Shown here: positions 8,943 to 17,852 of the stretch, one piece after another | Numbering within the stretch: the stretch's first letter is position 1 | How the letters are laid out: each line of letters opens with the position of its first letter | Assembly: GCA_021298015.1 (NCBI GenBank) | Contig: JAJTGY010000010.1 | Coordinates: 1 to 64,000 of the forward strand | Source of the DNA: Flammeovirgaceae bacterium | GTDB lineage: Bacteria > Bacteroidota > Bacteroidia > Cytophagales > Cyclobacteriaceae | DNA: 64,000 nucleotides | Direction of reading: 5' to 3' | Position numbers and translations under genes: made by a program | Notes under the pieces: model-generated | What the model was told of the DNA's origin: nothing | The model's database searches: none | What the model saw: the letters and a program-made list of their open reading frames with translations, nothing else

Positions 8943-10738
8943 TACTTCAGCTTAAAAATAAACGCGCTGTAAGCCGGCACTTCGAACCTGGCGGTGCGAG
9001 CGCGGTCGAAGCCTATGTCGGCTCCGCTACGCAGTAAGTCACGGCCTACATATTCTCGCTCACCTTGCCATTGCAGCAGGCCCGCTACGTCATCCGGAAT
9101 GTTGATCGCAATGGGTAATTTTTTGTCGGCAAAATTTGAAACGATCAGCAGCTTTTCATCACCAGCAAAACGAACAAAGGCATGCACCATTTGCGGAATA
9201 TTTCCCTGACCGATATTGTGGACGGTAACATCGGCATAGCCGCCCGAAGTAATCGCGGGGTTGTCCCGGGCCAGGGTGAGGATGTCTCCATAGAACTGGC
9301 GTAAGGACTTTTGTTCATCGCTCAAACGGCCACCATCAAAGGCGCCCCCGTTTACCCATTTCTGCAATTCCGGAACTCCCCAATAATCAAACATGGTGGT
9401 GCGCCCATCATCGCCCTGAAAACCTTCGTTGCCCAGGCCGGGCTCCCCCACTTCTTGTCCGAAGTAGATCATCATGGGCCCCTGATCAATAGTTGCACTT
9501 ACCACGGCAGCCGGGATGGCCTTGAACGGATCACCGGCAAAGAAGCGGGAAGCAAAACGCTGCTCGTCATGATTCTCCAAAAAGTGCAGCATGTTGTGAT
9601 TGATGCCTTGAAGGCTTTGCTGAATACCGGCTATGTGTTGGGTGGCCGACTGGCCATTTACCAATAACCGAAGCGTGTCGTACAATTGCACTTTGTCATA
9701 CAGAAAATCAAACCGACCAGTTTGGATATAATTTCGATACTGATCCGGGTTGTAGATCTCGGCAATAAACACGATGGCCGGATTAACAGCCTTCACCTGC
9801 GGTATCGCCCACTGCCAGAATTCCACCGGCACCATTTCGGCCATATCGCAACGAAAGCCATCCACGTTCTTACCCGCCCAATACACCAGGATGTCCTTCA
9901 TCTTCACCCACGTATCGGGTACCGGGTCAAAGTAGTTTTTGCGACCTCCCTGAATGTCAACTCCGTAGTTGAGTTTAACGGTTTCAAACCATTCATTCAC
10001 CCCCGGAGCGGGTGTAAACTGATCGTTCCCCGTGACTTTAGCTGGCGTCTCGGTATACGGGCCGGACACGACCAGGTCGGGCGGCAGCCGGTGATCGCGT
10101 GGCGACTGAAATGAGGTGCCCGGCAGGTAATAGAAATTGTTGGTCGGCTTAAACGCAGCGTTCGCGTCATCGCCTTCACCCAGATCTTTAACTCCGGCCG
10201 GTTTAGCATCGGAGTGGTATTGCCTGGCCACGTGATTGGGAACGAAATCGATGATCACCTTCAAGCCTTCCGCATGAGTGCGCTCGACCAGCGCTTCGAA
10301 TTCTTTCATCCGGTTCGGCACATCATCGGCCAGATCAGGGTTGATATCATAATAGTCTTTGATGGCGTACGGTGAGCCTGCCCTGCCTTTGACCACCGCG
10401 GGATGGTCAGTCGGGATACCGAAACGGGAGTAATCGGTCATGAGAGCATGTTCAATCACGCCAGTGTACCACACGTGGGTAACACCCAATTGCTTGATGC
10501 CCTGCAGCGCTTTGGTATTGATGTGACTGAATTTGCCGACACCGTTTTCCTCCAGTGTACCAAAGGTTTTGTTGGTGGCGTTGGTATTTCCAAACAGGCG
10601 CGTCATCATTTGGTAGACGATCACCTTTTGTTGGGCTGGGGGTGTCATGGGTGAATCCGGAATTTTGTCCTTAGGTGGCTGGCAGGCCGTGAGCGCCAGC
10701 AGTACAATCGAAATCGGTAGGCCAAACCTCATAAGCAA
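8942..10738 (-). CDS. GH13 alpha-amylase family lipoprotein, first gene of glucan operon
   Basis: A 598-residue GH13 enzyme with a lipoprotein signal ending LLALTAC (residues about 13-19), so likely anchored in the envelope. The catalytic motifs are VDFVPNHVAR, the nucleophile motif VDGFRCDMAE, the acid/base motif FIAEIYNP and the transition-state motif LENHDEQRF. A C-terminal beta domain follows. Together with the next gene it could release maltose or maltooligosaccharides for import, which would give the cytosolic maltokinase a substrate independent of trehalose (inference). It begins the operon; the region upstream holds a terminator for susCD rather than another glucan gene. The start could instead be the second Met, two codons in. 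Confidence 0.88.
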   Translation of the reverse strand: MLMRFGLPISIVLLALTACQPPKDKIPDSPMTPPAQQKVIVYQMMTRLFGNTNATNKTFGTLEENGVGKFSHINTKALQGIKQLGVTHVWYTGVIEHALMTDYSRFGIPTDHPAVVKGRAGSPYAIKDYYDINPDLADDVPNRMKEFEALVERTHAEGLKVIIDFVPNHVARQYHSDAKPAGVKDLGEGDDANAAFKPTNNFYYLPGTSFQSPRDHRLPPDLVVSGPYTETPAKVTGNDQFTPAPGVNEWFETVKLNYGVDIQGGRKNYFDPVPDTWVKMKDILVYWAGKNVDGFRCDMAEMVPVEFWQWAIPQVKAVNPAIVFIAEIYNPDQYRNYIQTGRFDFLYDKVQLYDTLRLLVNGQSATQHIAGIQQSLQGINHNMLHFLENHDEQRFASRFFAGDPFKAIPAAVVSATIDQGPMMIYFGQEVGEPGLGNEGFQGDDGRTTMFDYWGVPELQKWVNGGAFDGGRLSDEQKSLRQFYGDILTLARDNPAITSGGYADVTVHNIGQGNIPQMVHAFVRFAGDEKLLIVSNFADKKLPIAINIPDDVAGLLQWQGEREYVGRDLLRSGADIGFDRARTARFEVPAYSAFIFKLK

Positions 10739-10873
10739 AGCGCAAAACGATAAAATTAGAGCAAATGAGGCACCTGCACAAGGGTTAAAAACGCCTAAGT
10801 TGAACAGCGCAAATGCCAGATTTTTGGCAACCCATACTGGCTAGTGGGACTAGCCGTTCCCGTGGAAAATATC

Positions 10874-10906
10874 AAAACAACGCCCCCGCAAGGGTGGCGG
10901 TCATCA
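10874..10906 (-). repeat. 33-bp direct repeat, left copy (nupC 3'-end remnant)
   Basis: These 33 bases are identical and in the same orientation to 15538-15570, which is the last part of nupC. On the minus strand the copy still reads MTATLAGALF followed by a stop codon (TGA here, TAG in nupC). The flanking bases on both sides differ from those of the nupC copy. With the right copy it brackets susC-susD. Confidence 0.9.
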
Positions 10907-10957
10907 GGATAGCCCATGGGATGGGCAATCCCATCTCCGGTATCATAAGCGCTGAAT

Positions 10958-10992
10958 AAAAAAAGGGTGTCACCCTGTTTATGGTGACACCC
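10958..10992 (-). terminator. Rho-independent terminator after susD
   Basis: A perfect 10-bp inverted repeat (GGGTGTCACC / GGTGACACCC) with an 8-base loop is followed on the minus strand by seven T residues. It lies 25 bp past the susD stop codon, so it should end the susCD transcript before the glucan operon. Confidence 0.9.
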
Positions 10993-11016
10993 CTTAAATC
11001 AATTATTATGATCCCC

Positions 11017-12411
11017 TTAATTGTAACCTTGATTTTGAACGAGATTTTTGTTAGCGTCTGTTTCTCTCCGGGGAATCGGCATTACGAGGCGCTGGGCGCT
11101 GCTCACGGTAACCGCAGGGCCATTCTTGCGCCCAACGTTCTGTAGTACAGTAAGTGCTCTTCCGGTCCTTACTAAGTCAAAAAACCGGTGACCCTCACCA
11201 ACAAACTCCCATCTCCGCTCACGTTCAATGGCTTCGAGTAGGGGAACATCAGTTCCCGAGTCATAATTGGCCAGCCCAGCTCTGTTTCTTACGGCATTCA
11301 AGTCGCTGGTAGCACCCGCATTATTCGCTAGTCTGGCTCTTGCTTCAGCACGATTCAAATACATCTCCGATATCCGAAGTACATGCCCATCGTCAATATC
11401 TCCAGGCCGAAAATACTTCGTGGTGTACCAAACACCTACGACCGGATCAAAACCAAAGAGAGCCCTTCTTGCATCGGCAGAGGCGTAGCTGTTGTACAAC
11501 GCATCGTGGGCTGCTAATTCGCCCCTTCCACCAATTGCTCCTGGAGCGTACCAGAAACGAAGTCCACTTTGATCAGCCGTGTTAAACTGAATTTCAAGAA
11601 TTGACTCATTGGTAGCGTCTCCTGTGAAGATGGTAGAAAAGGGAGACACCAGTGTGAATTTTGAATTCGATATAACCTCAGTGGCCCGTGATTCAGCGGC
11701 CGCCCACTCACCCAGGTACAGATGGACCCGAGATAGAAGCGCCCTTGCCGCACTCTTAGTTGCTCTACCCCTTGTATTCGAATTGTTGGACTGGTCTTCG
11801 GGCAAAAGTGCCAGAGCTTGAGTCAGGTCATTTTTAACTTGCTGGTATGAGTCAGCCAGACTTGCCCGGGATGGAAAGGCACTATCATCAATTCCCCTAG
11901 ACGGATTAAGAATAATTGGAATTCCAATTGTTCCCGCTACACCTGGAACACCGCCCCAGACTCTTACAGCATCAAAATGACACAGGGCTCTGATGAAGTA
12001 TGCTTGGCCGAGGATATTATCTTTTTGAGCCTGTGTAGCCTCAATACCCGGAACCTGAGCAATCAGATTATTTGACTGATTAACACCCCGATAGATGAAT
12101 GTCCACAAGTCCAAGAGTTCAGTATTATCGGGTGACACACCATATGTATCCATCTCCCGGTAGAAATCCCAGGTACCAATACTTTGCGAAATATCTGCGG
12201 AAACATCGCTCAATCGCTGGATTCTACCCTGGTAGACACCTTGAACTTGGTTATAGGCACCATTCAATGCAGCATTGGCACCATTGAGGCTCGTTATCGC
12301 TTGCCCGTCTGATATCTGTAACTCCGGTTCTTGATCCAGTACATCGCAAGCAGTAATAAGAACCATCAAAAAAAGAAATAGCAGAATATTATTTTTCATG
12401 AGACGATTCAT
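11017..12411 (-). CDS. SusD/RagB family nutrient-binding lipoprotein
   Basis: SusD proteins are surface lipoproteins that cap the SusC channel and bind the glycan or peptide to be imported. This 464-residue protein has a signal peptide ending in VLITAC (lipobox), the N-terminal TPR-like region with GANAALNGAYNQVQG, and the C-terminal SusD signature region with LNRAEARARL, DLNAVRNRAGL and ERRWEFVGEGHRFFDLVRTG. The start overlaps the susC stop by one base (TAATG), which is normal for susC-susD coupling. A start at Met5 is also possible. The ligand cannot be told. Location beside GH13 genes hints at alpha-glucan or maltooligosaccharide, but the terminator shows it is a separate transcript. Confidence 0.95.
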   Translation of the reverse strand: MNRLMKNNILLFLFLMVLITACDVLDQEPELQISDGQAITSLNGANAALNGAYNQVQGVYQGRIQRLSDVSADISQSIGTWDFYREMDTYGVSPDNTELLDLWTFIYRGVNQSNNLIAQVPGIEATQAQKDNILGQAYFIRALCHFDAVRVWGGVPGVAGTIGIPIILNPSRGIDDSAFPSRASLADSYQQVKNDLTQALALLPEDQSNNSNTRGRATKSAARALLSRVHLYLGEWAAAESRATEVISNSKFTLVSPFSTIFTGDATNESILEIQFNTADQSGLRFWYAPGAIGGRGELAAHDALYNSYASADARRALFGFDPVVGVWYTTKYFRPGDIDDGHVLRISEMYLNRAEARARLANNAGATSDLNAVRNRAGLANYDSGTDVPLLEAIERERRWEFVGEGHRFFDLVRTGRALTVLQNVGRKNGPAVTVSSAQRLVMPIPRRETDANKNLVQNQGYN

Positions 12412-15386
12412 TAAAATGTTAAATTAATTCCACCCATTACTACCCTCGGTTGAGGCATCGCATACAGGTCAATGCCTTGTGCAAGGCCATTGAGGTCAGC
12501 TCCGGTGTTGACTTCGGGATCAAGGCCGGTGTAATTGGTGAAGGTGAGCAAGTTTTGAGCCGATACATACACGCGTAACCGGCTGATGCCGACACGCGAT
12601 GTAATATCCGGGCTCAACGTGTACCCCAATGTAATGTTCTTCAAGCGTAGGAACGATCCATCCTCAAGGAAACGTGAAGGTCTTAGATTTCCCGCATAAT
12701 TGGCAGCCAACTGGCGTGGAATGTCAGTAACATCACCGGGGTTTTTCCATGCATCCAGCTGAGACTCGACATAACCCGTGTTACGTGTACCTCCGTGCTC
12801 TTGGAAAAACCGTACCCAGTTCAACTGATCATTCCCAACAGTGAATTGCCAAAACATGTTAAAATCAAAGCCTTTGAATCGAACATTTGAGTTAAATCCA
12901 CCAAAGAAATCCGGTTGAGCATTCCCAACAATAAAACGGTCACGGCCGGCATTAAAGTCAGGAGAGTTTACGGCAGCTTCCCCATTGACGGTTCGATAAA
13001 TTGACAGTCCTGTCTCCGGAGCAACCCGGACTTGGTCATGCAACCAGAACGAGAACAAGGGAATACCCTGCTCAAGTCGGATTACATCCCTTGTGAAAAC
13101 GTTAAACGGAGCAGCTAGTTTTTTGATTAGGTTTCTGTTTTGGGAAATGTTAAACGAAAAGTCAATAAACAGTCCGTCTCGGTCAAGTATCACACCTCCG
13201 AGTCCGAGCTCGAATCCTTTGTTCTCCATCTCACCAAAATTTTGTACCAGTTCATTAAAACCAGTTGTTCGCGGAACAGGCACAGCCAACAGCAAGTCTT
13301 TCGTCTGCTTATTGTAGTAGTCAAACGTTAATCGCCACCGGTCATTCATAAATGCCAAGTCAATCCCAACGTTTGTCTGTGTTGTGGTCTCCCATTTCAA
13401 ATTAGGGTTTGCTAACTGCTGAGGCTCTGTTCCAGGAAAATCCGTATAATTTGCTCCGCCTCCCCAAAGACCAAATGACTGAAAGTCCCCGATCCCGTTT
13501 TGATTACCGGTAACCCCCCAACTGAAGCGAGGCTTTAACGTGCTGATGAAATCAAGACCGCTCATAAAGTTCTCCTTCGTCACATTCCAACCTACGGCAA
13601 TGGATGGGAATGTCGCGGCCTGATTAGCCGACCCAAAACGGGATGAAGCATCGCGTCTCACATTGATCGTAGCTAGATACTTCCCCTTATAGTCGTAGTT
13701 GACGCGGGCAAAAATTCCCGAAATGCCCCACCCGGTGGCGGAGGAAGAAGAAGTCTGTACCGCGGCCGAAGCAATCCTTCTAAAATCGTCACTCGGAAAC
13801 TGCTGACCATTTGCCTGCGTACGTTCAAAGTAATTCTCTTGTACCGAATACCCGACAAGCGCGTTTAGGTTGTGCTCTCCAAATCTCCGCTGATAGGACA
13901 GAACATTTTCCCAAATCCAGTTGTCATCAACAGTAACAATGGAAGACGCATCACCGTTGGTTGCCGATCCAGTGTTCAGTTTGGTGTTATCGTACCGATC
14001 CTCCTTCACGTTGTTATAGTCGACACTGAATGTACTCCTAAACAACAACCCATCCAATATCTCATATTCGCCATACACGTTGGCCAACACCCGATTGGTT
14101 ATCATACTAATATCGACCTCATTGACAGCTGCCACAGGGTTCTCGAAAGGGGAAAACTTGAGGTATGAACCGTCTGGATTATAAATCGGCTGATTCGTGG
14201 GTAAGAAATAAGCTGCCCCAAGTGCACCAAATATGTTATTGTCGTTGCGAACTCGGTTTCTGAAGTTTCTGGAATACAAGATACTCGTACCCACCTTTAA
14301 TTTTTCGGTGGCTGTAAAGTCAAGGTTGACACGACCGGTTTTTCGATCAAACTCAGAAGGCTTGATAATGCCATCCTGGTCAAAATAGTTAAACGAGGTC
14401 ATGTATTTAACTCGATCAGAACCGCCCGACATGGCAATATCAAAATTATACATTGGCGCATCCTGAAAGATTTCTCCCATCCAGTCGGTGTTCAACGCAG
14501 CATCCGGATTAGCATAGAGCGGAGCCTGACCATTATTGGCTCGTGACTCATTGATGAGTCGTTCAAAGGTCGGACCGTCAACTACAGCGGGCTCTCTCCA
14601 AAGCGTTTGAACGCCATAATAGGTGTTCACGTCAATCTTAGTCTTCTGATTCTTCCCACGCTTAGTTGTAATCAAAACAACTCCGTTTGCGGCTCGCGCA
14701 CCGTATATGGCGGTGGCCGATGCATCTTTTAATATCTCCATTGACTCGATATCAGCAGGATTCAAATCCGCGATTGGATTTGTTAGCTGCCCTCCCAGGC
14801 CAATCGCACTCAGGTTGGTTGCAACGATTGGAATTCCGTCTACAACGTATAGCGGGTCACTACTTGCATTTATAGAGGTACTGCCTCGCACACGTACAAA
14901 CACACCACCACCGGGGGTGCCTGACGCAGCGTTGACCTGAACTCCTACGGCACGCCCCTGCAACATTTGATCAGGTGATGCCATTGGTAACCCGGCAATC
15001 TCCTTGGCACCAACCGAAGTGATTGAGGACGTTAGCGTTTTTCGCTCCTGTGTCCCATACCCAGTCACCACAACCTCTGAAAGTTGTTCGATGTCAGCCT
15101 CAAGGGAGACATCGATGGTAGTTCGCTCACCCACTTCGACCTCTGTTGTTCGAAAGCCGATGAATGAGATAACAAGTGTTGTAGATGATCCCGGGACGGA
15201 GAGCGAGTAATTTCCGTCAGCATCTGTGACAACACCCTTACTGGTCCCCTTGATGAGAACATTCACACCCGGAATCGGGGCCCCATCTTCGGATCCTGTG
15301 ACCCGACCCGAGACTGTTCGGTCTTGGGCTCGCGCCAAGCCAATGAAGCTAAAAAGCGCGATTACAAATAGTAAAATTTTCCTCAT
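12411..15386 (-). CDS. SusC/RagA family TonB-dependent outer-membrane transporter
   Basis: A 991-residue SusC-like channel that imports substrate across the outer membrane using TonB energy. The order is a signal peptide ending ARAQ, a carboxypeptidase-D-like regulatory domain (about 23-105, GVNVLIKGTSKGVVTDADGN), a TonB-box-like stretch LSEVVVTGYGTQ, a plug domain with SDPLYVVDGIPI and the IYGARAANGVVLITTKRG motif, then a 22-strand barrel ending in GGINLTF with a terminal Phe. Length is normal for the family, and there is no N-terminal anti-sigma-interacting extension. No ECF sigma or anti-sigma gene is next to it, so regulation is not evident. It is paired with the overlapping susD gene. 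Confidence 0.96.
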   Translation of the reverse strand: MRKILLFVIALFSFIGLARAQDRTVSGRVTGSEDGAPIPGVNVLIKGTSKGVVTDADGNYSLSVPGSSTTLVISFIGFRTTEVEVGERTTIDVSLEADIEQLSEVVVTGYGTQERKTLTSSITSVGAKEIAGLPMASPDQMLQGRAVGVQVNAASGTPGGGVFVRVRGSTSINASSDPLYVVDGIPIVATNLSAIGLGGQLTNPIADLNPADIESMEILKDASATAIYGARAANGVVLITTKRGKNQKTKIDVNTYYGVQTLWREPAVVDGPTFERLINESRANNGQAPLYANPDAALNTDWMGEIFQDAPMYNFDIAMSGGSDRVKYMTSFNYFDQDGIIKPSEFDRKTGRVNLDFTATEKLKVGTSILYSRNFRNRVRNDNNIFGALGAAYFLPTNQPIYNPDGSYLKFSPFENPVAAVNEVDISMITNRVLANVYGEYEILDGLLFRSTFSVDYNNVKEDRYDNTKLNTGSATNGDASSIVTVDDNWIWENVLSYQRRFGEHNLNALVGYSVQENYFERTQANGQQFPSDDFRRIASAAVQTSSSSATGWGISGIFARVNYDYKGKYLATINVRRDASSRFGSANQAATFPSIAVGWNVTKENFMSGLDFISTLKPRFSWGVTGNQNGIGDFQSFGLWGGGANYTDFPGTEPQQLANPNLKWETTTQTNVGIDLAFMNDRWRLTFDYYNKQTKDLLLAVPVPRTTGFNELVQNFGEMENKGFELGLGGVILDRDGLFIDFSFNISQNRNLIKKLAAPFNVFTRDVIRLEQGIPLFSFWLHDQVRVAPETGLSIYRTVNGEAAVNSPDFNAGRDRFIVGNAQPDFFGGFNSNVRFKGFDFNMFWQFTVGNDQLNWVRFFQEHGGTRNTGYVESQLDAWKNPGDVTDIPRQLAANYAGNLRPSRFLEDGSFLRLKNITLGYTLSPDITSRVGISRLRVYVSAQNLLTFTNYTGLDPEVNTGADLNGLAQGIDLYAMPQPRVVMGGINLTF

Positions 15387-15535
15387 GATTGAAGCGGTTT
15401 AGGTTTTTCAATCATTAAATATAATTTTAAAAATGTGTTCTTGAAATTTCTAAACGACATTTATTAGGGCGGTAAAAATTCGCTGCCAGCGGATGGCTTC
15501 TGGATCGTCATTGGGCCCGACCTATCAATCGTTAG

Positions 15536-16849
15536 CTAAAACAACGCCCCCGCAAGGGTGGCGGTCATCATGGTTGCCAGGGAAGCCGCAATCATGGCGC
15601 GCAATCCGAGCCGGGAGAGATCGCCCTGGCGGGAAGGTGCCATGCCCCCGATACCGCCAATCTGGATGGCGATGGAACTGAAGTTTGCAAACCCGCAGAG
15701 CGCATACGTGGAAATACGCACAGCCTTTTCGCTCAACACACCGTTGGCTTTCATGTTGGCCAAATCCAGGTAGGCCACGAATTCATTGATTACCATTTTT
15801 TGTCCCAACAGACTGCCTACCTGCAGAGATTCGCCCCAATCCACTCCAATGCAGAAGGCAAACACGCGGAACACTTGTCCCAAAATATATTGTAGCGAGA
15901 ATCCCTGATAGGTTCCCCCCGTGGAGGCAACCACCCACTCGTTGAGGCCCGTGAAGTTCCCGATGAAGTCAACCAGTATCCAGTTCACAGCATATATGAT
16001 CGCGATGAACGCCAGCAGCATGGCACCAATATTCAATGCCAGTTTCAAGCCATCGGCAGCACCTGTGGCCATCGCATCCACCAGGTTCACGCCAATACTT
16101 TCCTTGTTGACTTTAAGAGACGTGTCAATTTTGTCTGGTTCGGTCTCCGGCAAAAACAGCTTGGCTAAAACAATCGCGGCCGGGGCATTCATGATTGAGG
16201 CGCTCAACAGGTAAGAGGCAAACTTGGCTTGCTGAGCGGGGTCTCCCCCACCCAAAAACGAGACATAAGCGCCCAGCACACTTCCCGCAATAGTCGCCAT
16301 TCCGCCCACCATCAGGCAGTGCAACTCGCTTTTGGTCATACGGTTAATGAATGGGCGCACCAGCAGGGGTGCCTCGGTTTGGCCCATAAAAATGTTGGCC
16401 GCTGCCGAAAGACTCTCCGCTCCGCTAAGCCGCATGGTTCGGGCCATTATCCAGGCGAAACCGTATACAATTTTCTGCAAAACGCCCAGGTAATAAAGTC
16501 CGGCCGTAACGGCTGAAAAGAAAATCACGGTGGGTAATGCCTGAAACGCAAAGAGAAACCCAAGGCTGTGTTTTACATCCGGGTTGCCGGAGCTGTTTCT
16601 GGCAAGGTCACCGTACAGAAACTCGGCACCTTTCAGGGCGAAGCCTAGAAAGGTTACAAACTTTTCGCTGAGGTATACGAAGCCTTGCTGGGCAAATTCA
16701 ACCTTGCCGATGATCAGACCAAAAACAATTTGAATAACGATGCCAACACCAACGAGGCGCCAACTGACGGCCTTTCGATTACCCGAAAGCGCATATGCCA
16801 GCGCAATGATGAAGAGAATGCCCAATAGTGCCCGAAGGTAGTCCATCAT
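15536..16849 (-). CDS. nupC: Concentrative nucleoside transporter, NupC family
   Basis: A 437-residue inner-membrane symporter for nucleosides (CNT family). The N-terminal TM helices are followed by the family core: a Nucleos_tra2_N-type segment with GQTEAPLLVRPFINRMTKSE, a gate segment, and a C-terminal domain with LGQKMVINEFVAYLDL and FANFSSIAIQIGGIGG. All expected motifs are present and the length is normal. The start MMDYLRALLG lies one base after the stop of the broken hicA. Its last 33 bases are duplicated 4.7 kb downstream beyond susCD. There is no nucleoside-salvage gene nearby to refine specificity. Confidence 0.93.
   Translation of the reverse strand: MMDYLRALLGILFIIALAYALSGNRKAVSWRLVGVGIVIQIVFGLIIGKVEFAQQGFVYLSEKFVTFLGFALKGAEFLYGDLARNSSGNPDVKHSLGFLFAFQALPTVIFFSAVTAGLYYLGVLQKIVYGFAWIMARTMRLSGAESLSAAANIFMGQTEAPLLVRPFINRMTKSELHCLMVGGMATIAGSVLGAYVSFLGGGDPAQQAKFASYLLSASIMNAPAAIVLAKLFLPETEPDKIDTSLKVNKESIGVNLVDAMATGAADGLKLALNIGAMLLAFIAIIYAVNWILVDFIGNFTGLNEWVVASTGGTYQGFSLQYILGQVFRVFAFCIGVDWGESLQVGSLLGQKMVINEFVAYLDLANMKANGVLSEKAVRISTYALCGFANFSSIAIQIGGIGGMAPSRQGDLSRLGLRAMIAASLATMMTATLAGALF
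15538..15570 (-). repeat. 33-bp direct repeat, right copy (inside nupC 3' end)
   Basis: This is the right-hand partner of 10874-10906. It covers the last ten codons of nupC plus the first stop-codon base. Since it is coding here and only a remnant at the left copy, nupC is probably the source. Confidence 0.9.
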
Positions 16850-16850
16850 A

Positions 16851-17069
16851 TCAAATTTTTTCCCACTCCTCGCGGGAGATCCCAGCTTGCTTCAAAATCC
16901 GTATTAACAACCCCACAGAAATGTCATGCTGATGTGGATTAGGGAGTGTTAGTCTGACTTCATTGCGGGTCATGAATTGGAGTTTCCCACCTGAAAAAGG
17001 TCCGTCAAAATCCCAACTGGCGCAAATTGCATAACAAATCTCTACGACTTAAGGGCCGATTCTAGGCAT
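16851..17069 (-). pseudogene. hicA: HicA-type toxin, frame-broken
   Basis: The minus strand begins MPRIGP one base after the hicB stop and then meets TAA as codon 7. Shifting frame recovers LSRRDLLCNLRQLGF, and shifting back at a TTTT run recovers DGPFSGGKLQFM, NEVRLTLPNPHQHDISVG and LLIRILKQAGISREEWE to a TGA stop. Joined together these make a full ~72-residue HicA/YcfA mRNA-interferase-like toxin. One base appears missing near 17051 and one extra T is present about 45 bases later, so the ends are in frame overall. The conserved His in NPHQHDIS and the Gly of the RNA-binding fold remain. It is either an inactivated toxin or a pair of sequencing errors. The ORF track misses it. Confidence 0.8.
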
Positions 17070-17070
17070 C

Positions 17071-17310
17071 TCAATCCATTAACTTCACGGCCAGACTAAT
17101 GCCACCAATTACGGGTAAGTCGTGATGCTTAGAAATGCTAAACACTATCCAATCTTCTAAAGTCGACATCAGTTCATCCCGGCATGCTTCAAAACTTGCA
17201 TCATTAGTGTAAACGCCTTGAAACCCTGGAATCTCCCCATAGTACGTTCCATCATCCAGTTTCTCATAACTGGCGAGTTTCATGGCTTCCCGGATGTACT
17301 CGGTAATCAT
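17071..17310 (-). CDS. hicB: HicB-family antitoxin
   Basis: A 79-residue HicB-like protein. The partial RNase-H-like fold is visible as the YEKLDDGTYYGEIPGFQGVYTNDASFEACRDELMS pattern, typical of the small HicB_like antitoxins in Bacteroidota and cyanobacteria that lack a separate DNA-binding domain. It lies upstream of hicA in the same direction, with a one-base gap. Its partner is frame-broken here, so it may be an orphan antitoxin or be free to neutralise HicA toxins elsewhere. It starts two bases after the stop of the bifunctional-nuclease-domain gene. Confidence 0.85.
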   Translation of the reverse strand: MITEYIREAMKLASYEKLDDGTYYGEIPGFQGVYTNDASFEACRDELMSTLEDWIVFSISKHHDLPVIGGISLAVKLMD

Positions 17311-17312
17311 AA

Positions 17313-17852
17313 TCAGTTTCGTTTGCTCAACTCGTCCCTGATCTTGGCGGCCTTTTCGTAGTCCTCCTTATCAATCGCATTTTTCAGCAGATCCTTGAGT
17401 TTATCTACGCTCAAGTTTTTGTAATCGTCCTTTTTGGCTGCCGGCTCTTTCTTCACTTTAACCTTCGTCTCCGGCTTTGACTCTTTTTCCTTTTCTTCCT
17501 CATCTTCCTGATCGGTGAGCACAATGCCTGCCTCCGCCAGGATGGCTTCATAGGTGTAGATGGGAGCATCGAAACGAAGGCCAATCGCGATGGCATCGGA
17601 CGGTCGGGCATCCACCTCGGTCTTTTTCAACCCATCCGTGCACACGACCTTGGCAAAAAACACACCTTCTTTTAGATCCGAAATCATCACCTCCTCCACA
17701 TGAAAGTGATAGAGACTGGCAAACGACTTAAACAAGTCGTGGGTCATGGGGCGATTAGGAATAATCTTTTCAATCTCGATAGCAATGGCCTGCGCCTCAA
17801 ACATGCCAATGATAATGGGCAGGCGCCTGTTACCTTCCGCTTCGCCCAACAC
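17313..17852 (-). CDS. Bifunctional nuclease (BFN/DUF151) domain protein
   Basis: The N-terminal two thirds form a BFN domain: RRLPIIIGMFEAQAIAIEIEKI, RPMTHDLFKSF and DARPSDAIAIGLRFDAPIY are family hallmarks. An acidic/lysine-rich linker (about 125-150) leads to a UvrB/UvrC-type (UVR) motif, DLLKNAIDKEDYEKAAKIRDEL. The annotated GTG start at 17852 cuts into the domain. The same frame continues upstream as KKIKLEILGLSSSQSQSGSFAL, which looks like the conserved family N-terminus, up to a TAA near 17948, but contains no ATG, GTG or TTG. The true start may therefore be non-canonical (for example an ATC near 17930) or hidden by an indel. Enzymatic activity in bacteria of this group is not established. 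Confidence 0.85.
   Translation of the reverse strand: MLGEAEGNRRLPIIIGMFEAQAIAIEIEKIIPNRPMTHDLFKSFASLYHFHVEEVMISDLKEGVFFAKVVCTDGLKKTEVDARPSDAIAIGLRFDAPIYTYEAILAEAGIVLTDQEDEEEKEKESKPETKVKVKKEPAAKKDDYKNLSVDKLKDLLKNAIDKEDYEKAAKIRDELSKRN

Larger units (their letters stand above)
10739..11016. other. Intergenic region between susD and the glucan operon
   Basis: This 278-bp gap must carry the glucan-operon promoter, although I found no exact TAnnTTTG element. It also holds a 33-bp copy of the nupC 3' end and the susCD terminator. No intact gene is present. Confidence 0.6.

Noticed and set aside
10874-15570. susCD as an insertion-sequence or transposon cargo
   Set aside because: There is no transposase, integrase or terminal inverted repeat. 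The 33-bp direct repeat is a gene-end copy rather than a target-site duplication.
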